Counted from the stretch's first letter, positions 1 through 12,200 are shown. The stretch: DNA of 64,000 nt from Sabellastarte sp. h YS-2021 (GCA_964017235.1 OZ024929.1:162983609-163047608); one strand, 5' to 3'. Made by a program: numbers and translations. The notes: generated by a model from the sequence alone, not told the origin.

Positions 1-236
1 TGAGTTAGAGTCCGGAAACAAAAATTTTGACGAACAGACAAACGAATTAACGGAACTACACCAATTTAAAAAGGAACCTAGCTGTGATAGTGATCTATCT
101 CCCTGTCAAGTTTGAATTTGATCGGACAAAGTATTTTCGAGTTAGAGTCCGGAAACGGAAATGTTGATGGACAGACAGACGGACGTCAGACACATCAATC
201 TAATAGGCGGGTTGGTTACAAACAACCTGCATGAAA
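1..236 (-). repeat. HINE-like element end with terminal palindrome
   Basis: Two diverged copies of a phrase (GAGTTAGAGTCCGGAAAC at about 3 and 140) followed by a terminal palindrome at 208-234, GCGGGTTGG facing CAACCTGC. The same sequence occurs in reverse orientation at 27321-27590, where the palindrome GGTGGGTTG/CAACCCACC is better preserved. The palindrome marks the 5' end of the element on the minus strand; the rest lies outside the window. Confidence 0.5.
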
Positions 237-859
237 ATTCAGCAAAGCAAATAACATTTCACCAGAACCAAGTTTTTGGGAAAACTATATAGTTTCAATA
301 AATATTATTCATTTTTACCAAATTTTGTTCGTCTTCATGTAAAATAGATAAATGACTGGACATAAATCTTACCTGGGTGATACATGGGGATTTTAGGATC
401 AAAACGCACAAGACAATAAATTGTATCTTATTTTCATTCATGCACAAGGAAAATCTAGTTTTTGCTTCACAAAAAACATACATGATTCAATAAAAAATAT
501 ACATTAAATAAACAGAAACTTAATCATGACAAAATGATGAAAACATCACCACACAAATGGCGCTTAAGAGCAATTTCCGAAAACCTCCTGCTTGCATTTC
601 AAGGAAAGCTTTTTTCAACCCCATATTACGCTTTTGCGCTTTACTAATAAAAACAGCCCTGCATTTCAAATACCCTAACAAGCAATCAGTGCCCGTGAAT
701 GGGCTCTGTGTCAGCTGTGTGGTTCGAGTTTAAGAGTAGACGTGACAGAAGAAAAGGACACAAAGTTGTGCCCTGCAAATGGTATTCAGAAGGAAAGTAA
801 CAAGGTAACTGTTTAGGTGTAAAAAGTAGGTTAAAAACATATTTAAAGAAAATGCTGCA
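237..859. other. A+T-rich sequence, no gene seen
   Basis: Short ORFs only, without recognisable domains or paired splice sites. Nothing else could be identified here. Confidence 0.4.
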
Positions 860-1395
860 AATGCAATAGTTTGCAACTAATTTACTCAACAGTGAGAACC
901 TGAAAGTAGCTATTACTCAGCTATGCCATTATATACAGGTCTGTAATTTCACTATGTTATAGCTGACCCAAAAGTAGGTGAACAACACATTTAAATAAAA
1001 TACTCTAAATGCAACAGTTTTCAAGTTACAACTGATTTACTCAACAGTGAGAACCTGAAAATAGATATTGCTTAGCTATGCCATGAGCTACTGGTCTGAA
1101 ATTTTACTATGTTATAGCTGACCCAAAAGTACATGAAAAACATATAAAACAAAATACTCTAAATGCAACAGTTTTGAAGATACAAGCAATTCACTCAACA
1201 GTGATAACCTCAAAGTAGCTATTACTCGGCTATGCAATGAGCTACAGGTCTGCAATTTTACTATGTTATAGCTGACGCAAAAGTAGCTGAATAACATATT
1301 CATACAAAATTCTGTAAATGCAATAGTTTTTGAGTTATAAGTGATTTTACTCATTATGAAAAGTACTGAAAAATCAGAAAGTAGCTATTACTCAC
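860..1395. repeat. Tandem array, about 156-bp unit
   Basis: Three to four units, each carrying ACTCAGCTATGC, then GAGCTACAGGTCTGCAATTT, then an ACTATGTTATAGCTGACCC block, then an AACTGATTTACTCAACAGTG block. The same satellite is much longer at 37887-39060 and 46799-47575, with remnants at 48036-48205, 55440-55560 and 59960-60080. Confidence 0.8.
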
Positions 1396-1790
1396 TTAAA
1401 AATACCCAGCCCTGATACTCACACAAAGGATCTACTAGTGGCCTAGTACATATAAGCATGATAAGAGAGAAATCCCTGCAAAAGTCAATGAAAAAATAAG
1501 TGATTTAGTACATTATTTCATGAATTTTAATGCAATAAAATAATTTTAAAAATTCATAAAAAAAAAATTAAGACAGATCCGGGTCTGATACTCACACAAG
1601 CGAATCTACTTGTGACCTAGTACATATATGCAACAAATGAGAGAAATCCCTGCAATAGTCACTGAGAAAATTGTGATAAAGTATTTTAAAAAAACAGCAT
1701 GTCTCTGGGCCTTGTAGTTTTGGAGAAAAAGTTGTTCACGTGGACGCCGCAGAGTGACGACATAAAAAAGCTACGCTGAATTACGCTTTC
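1396..1790. repeat. Dispersed repeat block following the satellite
   Basis: Two copies of a 'CTGATACTCACACAA ... GGCCTAGTACATAT' block, then a block with AACAGCATGTCTCTGGG and CCGCAGAGTGACG. The same order of blocks recurs at 55560-55900 and 60150-60470, so this is part of a larger dispersed element. Confidence 0.65.
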
Positions 1791-3483
1791 GTGCCCTAAA
1801 GGATATATCAAGCAAAAGAAACTTAAATGGTGACACATCTACATGAATTAACATTCCATTTTCACAAACCTGATACATTGCTTTCAATAAACATTTGAGG
1901 TTATGTTTTAATGGGATAACTGACTAATTTTCCACCCTAATAACTACACATTTCTTGCAATTCATACAGATACCGGGGTACTTCTGAAATGGTAATGCGT
2001 TTCAGATTAACAATTTTACAGTACATTGCCAAAAGAGACTTTCAACAGGTCCCCAAGTCTTCCAATTATACAAATTCACTAACACTCTTTATCTTCTATA
2101 CAGAATAATAAAATTTGATTTCTCTCTGAGTAAACACATTAACTTTAACTAATTACATGATTAAATGAAAGTTTGAACAGGCTGAATAATTTGGCAATAG
2201 TGTACAGATGTAGTAAACTGGTATGAAACATTGTTCATTTTGCACTCCAGAAAAGTGAGTGATGTGTGAAAGTATAGAATCACATTCAAATGAACTACTA
2301 CACTAGTATTGCCAAATTATGGAGTCTGCCATATACTACACTTAACTTTTATCATACCTCTGGGTTCTCAGTACTTCCAAACAATGGTCCACTTTAACTT
2401 TCTCACTTCTAAATTCTGTTGCTTGAAACTGGATATTTATTTGAAAAGAGCTCATTATATCTCCAAATAACATTCATGCTTCTGACATTTAAAATTATGT
2501 ACATTTACTGTCCCTTTTATGTATAAAAACAAAGCCATGTATATTATGGACTAAAAGAATTCCAACCTTATACAAAGTATGGTTAAAAAAACTTACACTT
2601 TGTTTAGTGCTAAAAAGAATAATATCATTCAAATGAGCACAGGTCATTAATCCAAAATGGATTGTACATTACAACAGATAAAAGCTTTAATTTTAAACAC
2701 TGAAATTAAACCTTTTATTCCATTATTCCCTGAATAATAAGTTTAATAGAGACAACACTTTTATAACCTGTCACAGCTTTTGTGATCAAAGTGGGTTCTG
2801 CTTTATAGACAACTTGAGTGGATATTTACATAAAATGGCAGTAATACAAATTAGCTATTAGAGTCAAGCGAGCTTTGGAAGTTATTGCTGCAGTAGATTA
2901 CTTTAACTGTCACATCTAACAGAGTGCAACGGCAGCAAAACGAGTCTAAAAGCTGTGAATTTATCTTTTTGGGAAGCAAAAAAAAAACAGTCTCGATAAA
3001 ATATTATAAGTTTTTGCTGTGTCCCTCTGATAATTTCTGATTGAGATCAGAGTAAGATAACATGTAACCCCTTCACAGCAACAGAACAGGTACATCCCTG
3101 AGCCAGGCATTTTTCAAAAATTTCTGTTATTTTGGTCTCCATACTATACTATGATTTCATCTGTGTGATAGCAATAAAGTAATAACAGATTATTGGATGG
3201 CTGAAATTGTCATGTGAGAATATATGGAACCTCTCTTAATTATATATGACAATCTGTTTATTAAATTAGACCTATTATAATGACTTGACAGTCAAGGCCT
3301 AAAACCATAGTGCCTTCTCAACTATCTGATGATTGTTTTACTGCATCCAAGTATTTGATTTTTTCAGGGTTGACACCACAAATAAAGGTTTGTAGATTTT
3401 GGCTTTCAAGCCTACTACCAAATTACTAATGAGTTATATATTAAACTAGTATGGGAGTCAAGGGTACAGCAAATCAATTAACT
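1791..3483. other. Unique-looking intergenic or intronic DNA
   Basis: A+T-rich, with frequent stops in all frames. I could not identify a coding exon, RNA gene or repeat here. Confidence 0.4.
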
Positions 3484-4303
3484 AAAAATAGCATCAGAGA
3501 TGCCCGTACCCCACAGCCTGGGGAAATAATTTTCTACACCATGAGATATAGAAGTAGTGAAACAGTACAAAGATTGGGATACTTTCATGGCATTGTCAGT
3601 TATATAGCTCAAAATAATGTTTAAGTGGAGAAGATAACAAGAAGATTTTATAGGTCATGGTCTTTACGGCAAGGTCAAAGGTGAAATCAAGGTCACACAT
3701 TGACATTGCACACCTACACCCCCTAACCAATGTCCCTACCAAGCGTCAACTGCCTACACATTACGGTTTCCAAGATATAGCCCAGACAAGATTTTATAGG
3801 TCAAGGTCACTACAGAAAGGTCAAAGGTCAAATCAAGGTCACACCATGACGTACACCTACACCACCTAACCAATGTTCCCACCAAGTATCAACTTCCTAC
3901 ACCTTACAGTTTCCGAGATATAGCCCAGACAAGATTTTATAGGTCAAGGTCACTAAGGCAAGGTCAAATCAAGGTCAAACCATGACGCTGCACACCTACA
4001 ACCCCAAACTAATGTCCCTATCAAGTATCAACTTCCTACACCTTACGGTTTCTGAGATATAGTCCAGACAAGATTTTCAAATACGTCACTGCGGCAAGGT
4101 CAAATCAAGGTCACACCAAGACGCTACACACACACACACCCCCTAACCAATGTCCCTACCAAGTATCAACTTCCTACACCTTACAGTTTCTGAGATACAG
4201 CAGAGACAAACTTTTTCCTGCCACTCGCCAACCCGCCCGCCCATTCAGACACCATGGGTGAGAACAATCCCCCTGACAGCCCTCAAGGGCTGTGGGGTAA
4301 AAA
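3484..4303 (-). mobile_element. HINE family A copy with AGGTCA-rich tandem array
   Basis: The low-coordinate end holds the hairpin GCATCAGAGATGC followed by TACCCCACAGCC. The high-coordinate end holds a palindrome: CTGACAGCCC, TCAA, GGGCTGTGGGGTA. The half-copy near one end and full palindrome at the other are the asymmetric inverted repeats of Helentron-like non-autonomous elements. The interior is a tandem array of about 146-bp units with repeated AAGGTCA half-sites and a 'CCTACCAAGTATCAACTTCC' block. No transposase or helicase is encoded. Other copies: 4765-5854, 18861-20093, 31890-33530, 49446-55208. Confidence 0.75.
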
Positions 4304-4764
4304 TAAATATTTTTACAAGTACATTGTATCCACTCCAGACAACAAGTATGAAGAAAATGCTCTCTGTCAGTGAGTTTTAATCATTTTTAATATGGTGGAT
4401 ATACTTTTTTTCAGTAATAATTCAACTTAAAACCAATCATGACACTGATATGAGAGGCTTATATGCAAAACTGGATGAGTAGCATATCTGTAACATTATT
4501 TTAAGATCTGTAAAAAATAATTTCAAGATGACAGTCAGAACAGCCATCTTGTTTTTGTGAAAATGGTCAAAAACATTATGAGTATGGCTGTTGATAAAAC
4601 AGACTTTTACACCAATACAATATTTGTTGACAATACCTACGATGATTTTGCCTTAAATTAACATAAACTGTAGTCAAATACCCTTGTTTTGCAGCACATC
4701 ACTTGTATCTAAATTTTTCACCCATGCCTTTGTCCAATAGGTGTATATCCACATAGAAATTTAG
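4304..4764. other. Spacer between two HINE-A copies, no gene seen
   Basis: A+T-rich sequence without recognisable genes or repeats. Confidence 0.35.
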
Positions 4765-5854
4765 AAAAATAACTTCGGAGATGCCCGTACCCCACAGCCT
4801 GGGGAAATAGTTTTCATCATGAGATATAGGAGTAGTGAAACAAATATTGGGATACTTTCAGAGCAGTGTCAGTTATTTAAAGGTCCAAATAATGTTTAAA
4901 TAGAGAAAACAATATCTTAGAGAAAGAAAATGTATGTAAAGATAAAGTTTGTAAAAGAAGATAATTCATCAGCAAGATGACAGCATGAATCAGTAAACTA
5001 AAAATTACGAAACTATAAAATTTATTAATCGGAGTATAGCTGTCAATGGAAATAGCACACTTATATAAACGTACATATAATAATCAGTAGCAGCAATCCA
5101 TATATTTGTCATAAGAGAAACATGTGTCAAACATGACAGGTGAACACACCAAAGTTAAAGATCACACCATGATGATGCACACTTACAAACCCTAACCAAT
5201 GTCCCTACCAAGTGTCAACCTTCTACATCTTACAGAATCCAAGAAATGGCCCGGGCAAGAGTTCAAACTCATGGTCACTGCAACAAGGTCAAAAGTCAAA
5301 TCAAGATCACATCATGATTTTGCCCACCTACAGGCCCTAACCAATGTCCATACCAAGTGTCAACTTCCTACACTTTATGGTTTTCAAGATATTGGCCAGA
5401 CAATATATTTAAGGTCAAGGTCACTATAGCAAGGTCAAGGTAAAATCAAGGTCACACCATAATGTTGCACACCTGCAACCCTCAACAAATATCCCTACCA
5501 AGTTTCAACTTCCTACACTTTACAGTTTCCAAGATATTTGACGGGAAAAAATTTTATACGTAAAAGTTACTACACTAAGGTCAAATCAAGGTCATACTTT
5601 ATAATTTTCAAGATTAGCCCAGACAAGTTTTTCAAACACAAGGTCAAACGGCAATGTCAAATCAAGGTCACACCATAACACTGCACACCTACACCCCCTA
5701 ACCAATGTCCCTACCAAGTATCAACTTCCTACACATTACAGTTTCTGAGATACAAGCCTGACAAACTTTTCCTGCCAGCTGCCCAAACGCCCACCCATCC
5801 GGACACCATGGGTGAAACAATACCCTGACAGCCCTTAAGGGATGTGGGGTCAAA
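4765..5854 (-). mobile_element. HINE family A copy, diverged
   Basis: Begins with GATGCCCGTACCCCACAGCC and ends with a palindrome built on CAGCCCTTAAGGG and ATGTGGGGT. The 3' hairpin stem is eroded. It shares with other family A copies a left block (about 4810-5160, with GAGATATAGGAGTAGTG) and an array of AGGTCA-containing units at about 5150-5780. More mutated than 18861-20093 and 31890-33530, so probably older. Confidence 0.7.
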
Positions 5855-7869
5855 ACCTACCAGTTTTACAAAACAAGATATTTATATAATGTTAGAATAT
5901 TTTGTGTCATGTTGGAGTTCTCTGTTCACTTACTGTGTTAAAATGTATGTAATTATTTAAATAGTTCTCTGTTTTCATCTTTTCTCTTTGGTTTTTCTGT
6001 AAACTGTGTACAGGCTTCAAGGCTTTAATTCTGAAATTCAGTACATGTGCTGGATTATTTAAGTATTAATATGAAAAATTTAGGTAACCAGATGAATTGT
6101 CAAAAAGCACGAAAATTGTTGATCTGCGTTTTCAAAATTATACTTAAATTATACTTAATTTTTCAATTAATAATAAATTATACGTAAAAACTCCACCAGG
6201 TAATGTTTCTCTCACGTCATTCAAAAAGTGACTCTGGACGATTTTAATGTTCCTTGGTGCACTGTACCAGCATTTGTCTGTTCCCTTTTGTTATTTTCCT
6301 CTACAACTTTAACATGGTGACATTCTGTTTTGTACAAGATCAGATTACAAGCCGTGACATTTCTACTTTTCTGAAGAAAATGTCACTTTTGGCTCTACAA
6401 GTAGACACATCGTTTCTTTCATTGTCACTCTGCCACTTGATGGACTAAAGTTAGTTCGCACAGACATCATAATACTTTGTACCACAGTTCTATTTTTGTG
6501 ATTTATCATTTGACCTAGCCAAGGTCAAATTTTAGGTGCTGCTTGAACCAATCCTGTCAAAAAGGGTGCAGAAAAATTGACAAACCACATGATTTGTTCA
6601 GAGTGAGAAGATAAGCCATATAACTGAAAGAATGGCCTTACAACCTGCATCCAACTGCTGTATTTCATAAACATCAATTGAAACAGTAGCCCCTACCAGT
6701 ATTGTGCAGTACTTGGGGCTGGCTCCTGTAACTAATAATCTACTTTCGAAAAAGAACACTGAACTTTAGTTTGAAAAAGTGTGAACAAGAAAAAAATTAA
6801 GTTATAACACTATACAGATTAATCAAAGCACCCAAAAGATCAGTAAAAACTGACTTATGGCAAGAAAGATCAACTTTGAGTCATCAAAAAAATTCACTCG
6901 GGAAAAGTGTTTAACCATATTTAATATTTTTAATGCTCATCTACAATCACCGAAATAACACTCAGACCATACACAGTAAAAAGAATGGTTGTACAACCAA
7001 AGCGATTATGCTTGACACAGCATACTCTGGGTTATCAGGAGGCAAACTTGTAAAATAATGGAACAGGGGTATCAGACATAAGCCATTTTTTTAAAACCTT
7101 AGATTAAATGTCATTGTTAATGAATACATTAAACCTTTGACTGTCTAACCTCAATAGCTCAAGAAAAAATGTCACATTGACATTTTCAAGCTCACAGATA
7201 CAAACTGTCATCCACTATCATACCTTTAAACGACATGATAATTCTTTAGTATTATATAATTTTATAACATATTTATTTTTGAAAAGCATTGCTGCAAAAT
7301 TTTGTGGCACTGAAATGACCCAATAGGCTTTTTAATATATTTGCAGATAGTGTTATGTGAACTACAAGGCAGAAATATAAAGGAAATCACACGATTTATC
7401 TCGATGAGCTTCTTTAACAGTTTTTGCCATTTGTCAATGCACTAGCAGTGCTACATCACTCAGTCATGTGTTCTGTTCCAACCCGAGGAAACAAAAATGA
7501 TGCGACATCTGTTTACACTAGAAATATATTGAATTTCTATGTATACATGTTGATAGCTTGTATGCTTATTGACATGAAAATTAAAATGTCCATGTTTACA
7601 CGTTTGCAAATCTCTGGCTCTTTCCTTGCACTTCTAATAGGCACTTATTTCTTTGAAGAGCAGGGAGTGTAATTTCTTTTCCTGAAGTGACTGTAGATGT
7701 TAATGGCAGTGAGGTTCTGGCTATTGGTCATCTGTGTAGCTATGTATTTTTTGACAGAGAAGGGTTTGTGATATGACAAACAAGTACAGTGTAAGAAGTT
7801 ATACATATCATATATTTGTTGGCCAGTTAATTATCTACACAGATGTCTGGTGTAAACATATTCTAACAT
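5855..7869. other. No convincing gene
   Basis: Short ORFs at 6254-6448 and 7424-7672 have no recognisable domain and no clear splice partners. The rest is A+T-rich, with no repeat I could match elsewhere in the window. Confidence 0.35.
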
Positions 7870-8405
7870 AACATAATGCATGATTTTTATATGATGCTTG
7901 TAACTTAATGTCTCTAAGCGCTGCTACTAAGTAAAAATTACATATCATAAGCATGTTTGAATAAATATGTTTTGAGCTGTTTTCTAAAGTCTAACAGTGA
8001 TTTTCATGATCTAATGTTCACAGGTGCCTTATAGACATTAGTGAAGACACTGAAGTCAATCCTCTGTTGGACGGAGTGGCTCTCTTGTAAGTTTTTCATC
8101 ATTCAGCATTAGGAGATTCTGTAACATCCAATTTTTGATGCGACATCTAGAATTGAAATGTTCCACGAGTTTTTTGTGGTCATAGTAGCAAAGGCAGCAC
8201 TCAAGTCAAGTAGCACTAAGGCTACCATTTGTTTATTATTCAATGTAGACAGAATGTCATTTTGAACATGAAGTAGTACATACTTGGTGGAATGAAAAGG
8301 TATATATGCGGACTGCATTTTGCACCAATAATTATTTGCATCTAGATGTGTTCAAAGGTGATCTGCAACAACTTCTTCACCTTTGATAGAAATGGTTTGA
8401 GACAG
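7870..8405 (-). pseudogene. CR1-like LINE reverse transcriptase, 3' piece
   Basis: Minus-strand translation gives RT motif pieces: QSAYIPFHST at about 8315, then VALVLLDLSAAF at about 8225-8190 (the first catalytic block of CR1/L2-type RTs). Frame shifts follow. The C-terminal tail FRKQLKTYLFKHAYDM with a stop lies at about 7950. The 3' UTR has the AGCGCTTAGAG-type ending typical of CR1/L2 elements. The central palm with the catalytic DD box is missing, so this copy has an internal deletion. It continues upstream at 8652-8702 and 11241-11540 beyond two later insertions. Confidence 0.75.
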
Positions 8406-8651
8406 GTTGTTTATTTATTTATTTATTTATTTGGGGTTTTACGTCGCTTTCAACACTGTACAGGTCATATCACGACGGGTAGTTGGAAGGGCAGAGGAAA
8501 CCAGTACATAGAGTTCGCTAGGGTTGTGTACTGTAAACTGCCGACCAACGGCAAGCAACTACCAGCTTTCCCACTTAAGGCCATCACGGGGATCGAACCC
8601 CGGCCTCAGAGGTAGGAGGCGAGAGTGTTACCACTCTTCCACCGTGGCCCC
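8406..8651 (-). mobile_element. tRNA-derived SINE, full length
   Basis: On the minus strand it starts with a tRNA-like head at 8651-8580 with a perfect B box (GGTTCGATCCC) and an A-box-like GTGGAAGAGTGGT. The body at about 8578-8450 includes TGCCGTTGGTCGGCAG, and the end is GTAAAACCCC followed by a TAAA-type repeat. It is flanked by the direct repeat TTGAGACAG at 8397-8405 and 8652-8660, the target-site duplication. It interrupts the CR1-like LINE. A head-truncated relative lies at 48241-48409. The A+T tail and body resemble molluscan tRNA SINEs, but I cannot assign a named family. Confidence 0.88.
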
Positions 8652-8702
8652 TTGAGACAGTTTGACATAGGTCTATAGTTTTTCAAAATTTTTTTATCCA
8701 AA
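8652..8702 (-). pseudogene. CR1-like LINE reverse transcriptase, middle piece
   Basis: Minus-strand translation reads LDKKILKNYRPMSN, the conserved NYRPVSN block of CR1/L2 RTs. It joins in frame to LLLKKEN at 11241 across the inserted HINE, and to the QSAYIPFHST segment below the SINE. Confidence 0.75.
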
Positions 8703-11240
8703 CTAGAAATAGGACGTCCTGTTGATAGTAGATGCGAATAGAAACAGGATAGCATAGAAGAACACACATTATCATGTGTAATGTCCACCCCATGAACCTT
8801 TTGCCAAAATTGTACAGTAGTCTTGCGAGACCCTGTTTCATTTGTAAAATATATCAATGATGCTTAAATATTTATTAGTGTAGATGTAAATTATTTCAGC
8901 TTCATGCCTTTTTGCATTGGTTGGGTCGAAAATTTTGACGAAATCACTCTATCTTGCATGGTTAAGATTTAGATAGAAGCAAATTTCTGTTTTTCTATTT
9001 TTGGGAAAAATTCGAAAAATCAAAATGGCCGCCATTTTTGGGGAGGGGAAAATTTTTTGAAAATTGCAAAGATTACATTCCTTAGATACCCTGTGGGTCG
9101 AAAATTTCGATGAAATCGCTCTATCTCGCACAGTAAAGGAGATAGAAGTAAATTTGTGTTTTGCCATTTTGGGCAAAAATTCGAAAATTCAAAATGGCCG
9201 CCATTTTTGGGGAGGGGAAATTTTTTTGAAAATTGCACAGATTACATTCCTTAGATACCCTGTGGGTCGAAAATTTCGACGAAATCGCTCTATCTCGCAT
9301 GGTTAAGGAGATAGAAGCAAATTTGTGTTTTGCCATTTTTGGCAAAAATTCGAAAATTCAAAATGGCCGCCATTTTTAGGAGGGGAAAATTTTTTGAAAA
9401 TTGCAAAGATTACATTCTTTAGGTACCCTGTGGGTCGAAAATTTTGACGAAATCACTCTATCTCGCACGGTTAAGGAGATAGAAGGAAATTTGTGTTTTG
9501 CCATTTTTTGCAAAAATTCGAAAAATCAAAATGGCCGCCATTTTTGGGGAGGGGAAAATTTTTTGAAAATTGCAAAGAGTACATTCCTTAGATACCCTGT
9601 GGGTTGAAAATTTCGACGAAATCGCTCTCTCTCGCACGGTTAAGGAGATAGAAGCAAATTTGTGTTTTGCCATTTTTGGCAAAAATTCGAAAATTCAAAA
9701 TGGCCGCCAGTTTTGGGGAGGGGAAAATTTTTTGAAAATTGCAAAGAGTACATTCCTTAGATACCCTGTGGGTCGAAAATTTCGACGAAATCGCTCTATC
9801 TCGCACGGTTAAGGAGATGGAAGCAAATTTGTGTTTTGCCATTTTTGCCAAAAATTCGAAAATTCAAAATGGCCGCCATTTTTGGGGAGGGGAAATTTTT
9901 TTGAAAATTGCAAAGATTACATTCCTTAGATACCCTGTGGGTCGAAAATTTCGACGAAATCGCTCTTTCTCGCACGGTTAAGGAGATAGAAGCAAATTTA
10001 TGTTTTGCCATTTTTAGCAAAAATTCGAAAATTCAAAATGGCCGCCATTTTTGAGAAGGGGAAAATTTTTTGAAAATTGCCAAGAATACAATGCTCAGAT
10101 ACCCTGTGGGTCGAAAATTTCGACGAAATCGCTCTATCTCGCACAGTTAAGGAGATAGAAGCAAATTTGTGTTTTGCCATTTTTGGCAAAAATTCGAAAA
10201 TTCAAAATGGCCGCCATTTTTGGGGAGGGGAAAATTTTTTGAAAATTGCCAAGAATGCAATGCTCAGATTCCCGGTGGATCGAAAATTTAAACGAAATCG
10301 CTCTATCTCGCACGGTTAAGGAGATAGAAGGAAATTTGTGTTTTGCCATTTTTGGCAAAAATTCGAAAATTTAAAATGGCCGCCATTTTTGGGGAGGGGA
10401 AAATTTTTTGAAAATTGCAAAGAGTACATTCCTTAGATACCCTGTGGGTCGAAAATTTCGACGAAATCGGTCTATCTCGCACGGTTAAGGAGATAGAAGC
10501 AAATTTGTGTTTTGCCATTTTTGGCAAAAATTTGAAAATTCAAAATGGCCGCCATTTTTGGGGAGGGGAAAATTTTTTGAAAATTGCAAAGATTACATTC
10601 CTTAGATACCCTGTGGGTCGAAAATTTCGACGAAATCGCTCTATCTCGCACGGTTAAGGAGATAGAAGCAAATTTGTGTTTTGCCATTTTTGGCAAAAAT
10701 TCGAAAATTCAAAATGGCCGCCATTTTTGGGGAGGGGAAAATTTTTTGAAAATTGCAAAGAGTACATTCCTTAGATACCATGTGGGTCGAAAATTTCAAC
10801 GAAATCGCTCTATCTTGCACGGTTTCGGAGATATGAGCACATTTGCCTTTTTCAGTATTCAAAATAGCTAATTACTCATTTATTTAATTAATTACTCACT
10901 CATCTATGAAGCAATTCCTCCCAAAAGCAATCCCATACAAGCTATTAACCCAATGAACCTCCATACCAAATTTCAGAAAGCTAGGCTTAATAGCATTCCT
11001 TAAAATGTCTGAAAACCAAAGAGCTACTCAAAAGTAGCAAAGTAGCTATTACTCAGTTAGCTATAGAGCTATCATCACCAAAAGCAATCCCATACAAGCT
11101 ATTAACCCAATAAACCTGCATGCCAAATTTGGTAAAGATAGGATAAGAACTGTTGCCTAAAATGTCTGGAAACCAAGTGGGACGCCGGACGGCAGAAAAA
11201 GCAAAAATAATATGTCCACCCCTCAGTGGGGTGGACATAA
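8703..11240 (-). mobile_element. HINE family F, boundaries fixed by interrupted LINE frame
   Basis: The 5' end on the minus strand is at 11240: TTATGTCCACCCC followed by its complement GGGGTGGACAT (palindrome 11215-11238). A subterminal half-copy GGGGTGGACAT lies at about 8788-8798. The 3' end has the palindrome AGGACGTCCT and ends CTAG at 8703-8706. Removing 8703-11240 restores an uninterrupted LINE RT frame: KKEN then LDKK. Length is 2538 bp, filled mainly by a 169-bp array. No protein is encoded. This is the Helentron/Helitron-like insertion pattern, between A/T or T/T without target duplication. Confidence 0.8.
8880..10850. repeat. 169-bp tandem array with ATGGCCGCCAT core
   Basis: About eleven to twelve highly similar units at a 168-169-bp spacing. 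Each has AAAATGGCCGCCATTTTT, GGGTCGAAAATTTCGACGAA and CTATCTCGCACGG. Both strands stay open for about 80 codons because the units contain few stop trinucleotides, which makes overlapping pseudo-ORFs on both strands. Related units occur at 50140-50365 and 53758-54400. Confidence 0.92.
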
Positions 11241-11540
11241 TTCTCCTTCTTTAGCAGAAGTGTTATATCAGCATCCTTTAAGTTTGATGGAAAAGATCCC
11301 TCTTTCAAAGATTTGTTGATAACAGAACAGCTGGAGCTAAAATATTCTATAAGTGTGGCAGTGTGTTATCCAACTTAGATGCTCTAATAGGATTTGTCAG
11401 AAATTAATTTCATCAAGATTTTGTGGTGGTATCTCTCAGCAGTACATTCTGAGGTACACAAAATAAACAAGACCTCTGCCAGTTATCTCCTGTTGTGTTT
11501 ACTATTGCCTGTAGAAAGTTTGAAGAGGCTGTGAGTGAGT
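11241..11540 (-). pseudogene. CR1-like LINE reverse transcriptase, 5' piece
   Basis: Minus-strand translation from about 11330 gives INKSLKEGSFPSNLKD then ITLLLKKEN, matching the block just before the NYRPVSN motif in CR1/L2 RTs. Less clear RT-like sequence extends to about 11400. The frame continues at 8702 once the HINE is removed. The upstream limit is uncertain. Confidence 0.65.
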
Positions 11541-11734
11541 GTGATTGATCAAACAGTGTTCTGGATGTGCACTTTTTGAAGAAATTGTAATTAATACGCT
11601 ATAATCAGACCTACACCAGAAGCACAGCAAAAATTTGCTATGTAGTTTCTAGAATGCTCAATAAAAATATATTTTGTGAATACAAGCTAAAACATAGTTT
11701 ATATAAATTCAATAGTCAGATGTAGTAAATAGTT

Positions 11735-12018
11735 TTTAATACCATGAGGAATGGAAGAAATCAAACAGTACAAAAAGTAGGAGACTTTCAGAGCCAACAG
11801 TGTCAGTTATGTAAAGGTTCAAATAACATTTAAGTAGAGAAAATAATGTTAAAGAGAGAGAAAACGTATGTAAAGATACAATTTTAAACCATGGAAATTC
11901 AATAGCAAGATAACAGCATTAATCAGTAAACTAAAATTATGAAACTGTAATATCTATTAATGGAAGTATAGCTGTCAATGGAGATAGCACAAATAAGTAA
12001 AATTACAAATAATAATCA
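11735..12018 (-). repeat. HINE family A left-block fragment
   Basis: Matches the non-tandem part of family A elements (GACTTTCAGAGC, CAGTGTCAGTTATGTAAAGG, GCATTAATCAGTAAACTAAA) but lacks the terminal TACCCCACAGCC. The array side is cut off by another element whose CTAG end is at 12020. Confidence 0.65.
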
Positions 12019-12019
12019 A

Positions 12020-12200
12020 CTAGAAAAAGGTTTTTGCTTACAAAAACGAGTGGCCCAGATGGAGACTTGAGTTAATAAACCTGTATTAGTTGTGGTATGA
12101 GACTGTAAGCAGAAGGTAAGCTTTACTGTGTTTTAGAAAAGTGGATTATCTAAAAACTGTATCAGTTGTAGTATTAGACTGTAAGCAGAATGTGAGCCTT
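12020..12200 (-). repeat. HINE 3' end fragment (AAGCGGCCC-type)
   Basis: CTAG at 12020-12023 is followed by the hairpin GTTTTTGCTTACAAAAAC and GAGTGGCCC. This is the same arrangement as the intact 3' ends at 51091 and 49955. It is followed by two copies of a GTATTAGACTGTAAGCAGAA-type repeat. The opposite terminus was not found. Confidence 0.55.

Noticed and set aside
6254-6448. 64-codon ORF as a terminal exon with acceptor TTTTGTACAAG
   Set aside because: Weak acceptor, no upstream exon and no recognisable protein.
8024-8086. Candidate 63-bp plus-strand exon between ...TTCACAG and GTAAGTTTTT
   Set aside because: The stretch lies within the decayed CR1-like LINE on the minus strand, which has RT sequence above it and the LINE C-terminal tail and 3' UTR below, so the splice-like ends are most likely chance.
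8580-8651. Functional tRNA gene
   Set aside because: The B box is perfect, but the sequence continues into a SINE body and A+T tail with target duplications, so it is a SINE head.
9020-10871. Some eighteen overlapping ORFs of 60-95 codons on both strands
   Set aside because: They are the same frames repeated every 169 bp on both strands of a tandem array; the unit length is not a multiple of three and no start or domain is conserved.
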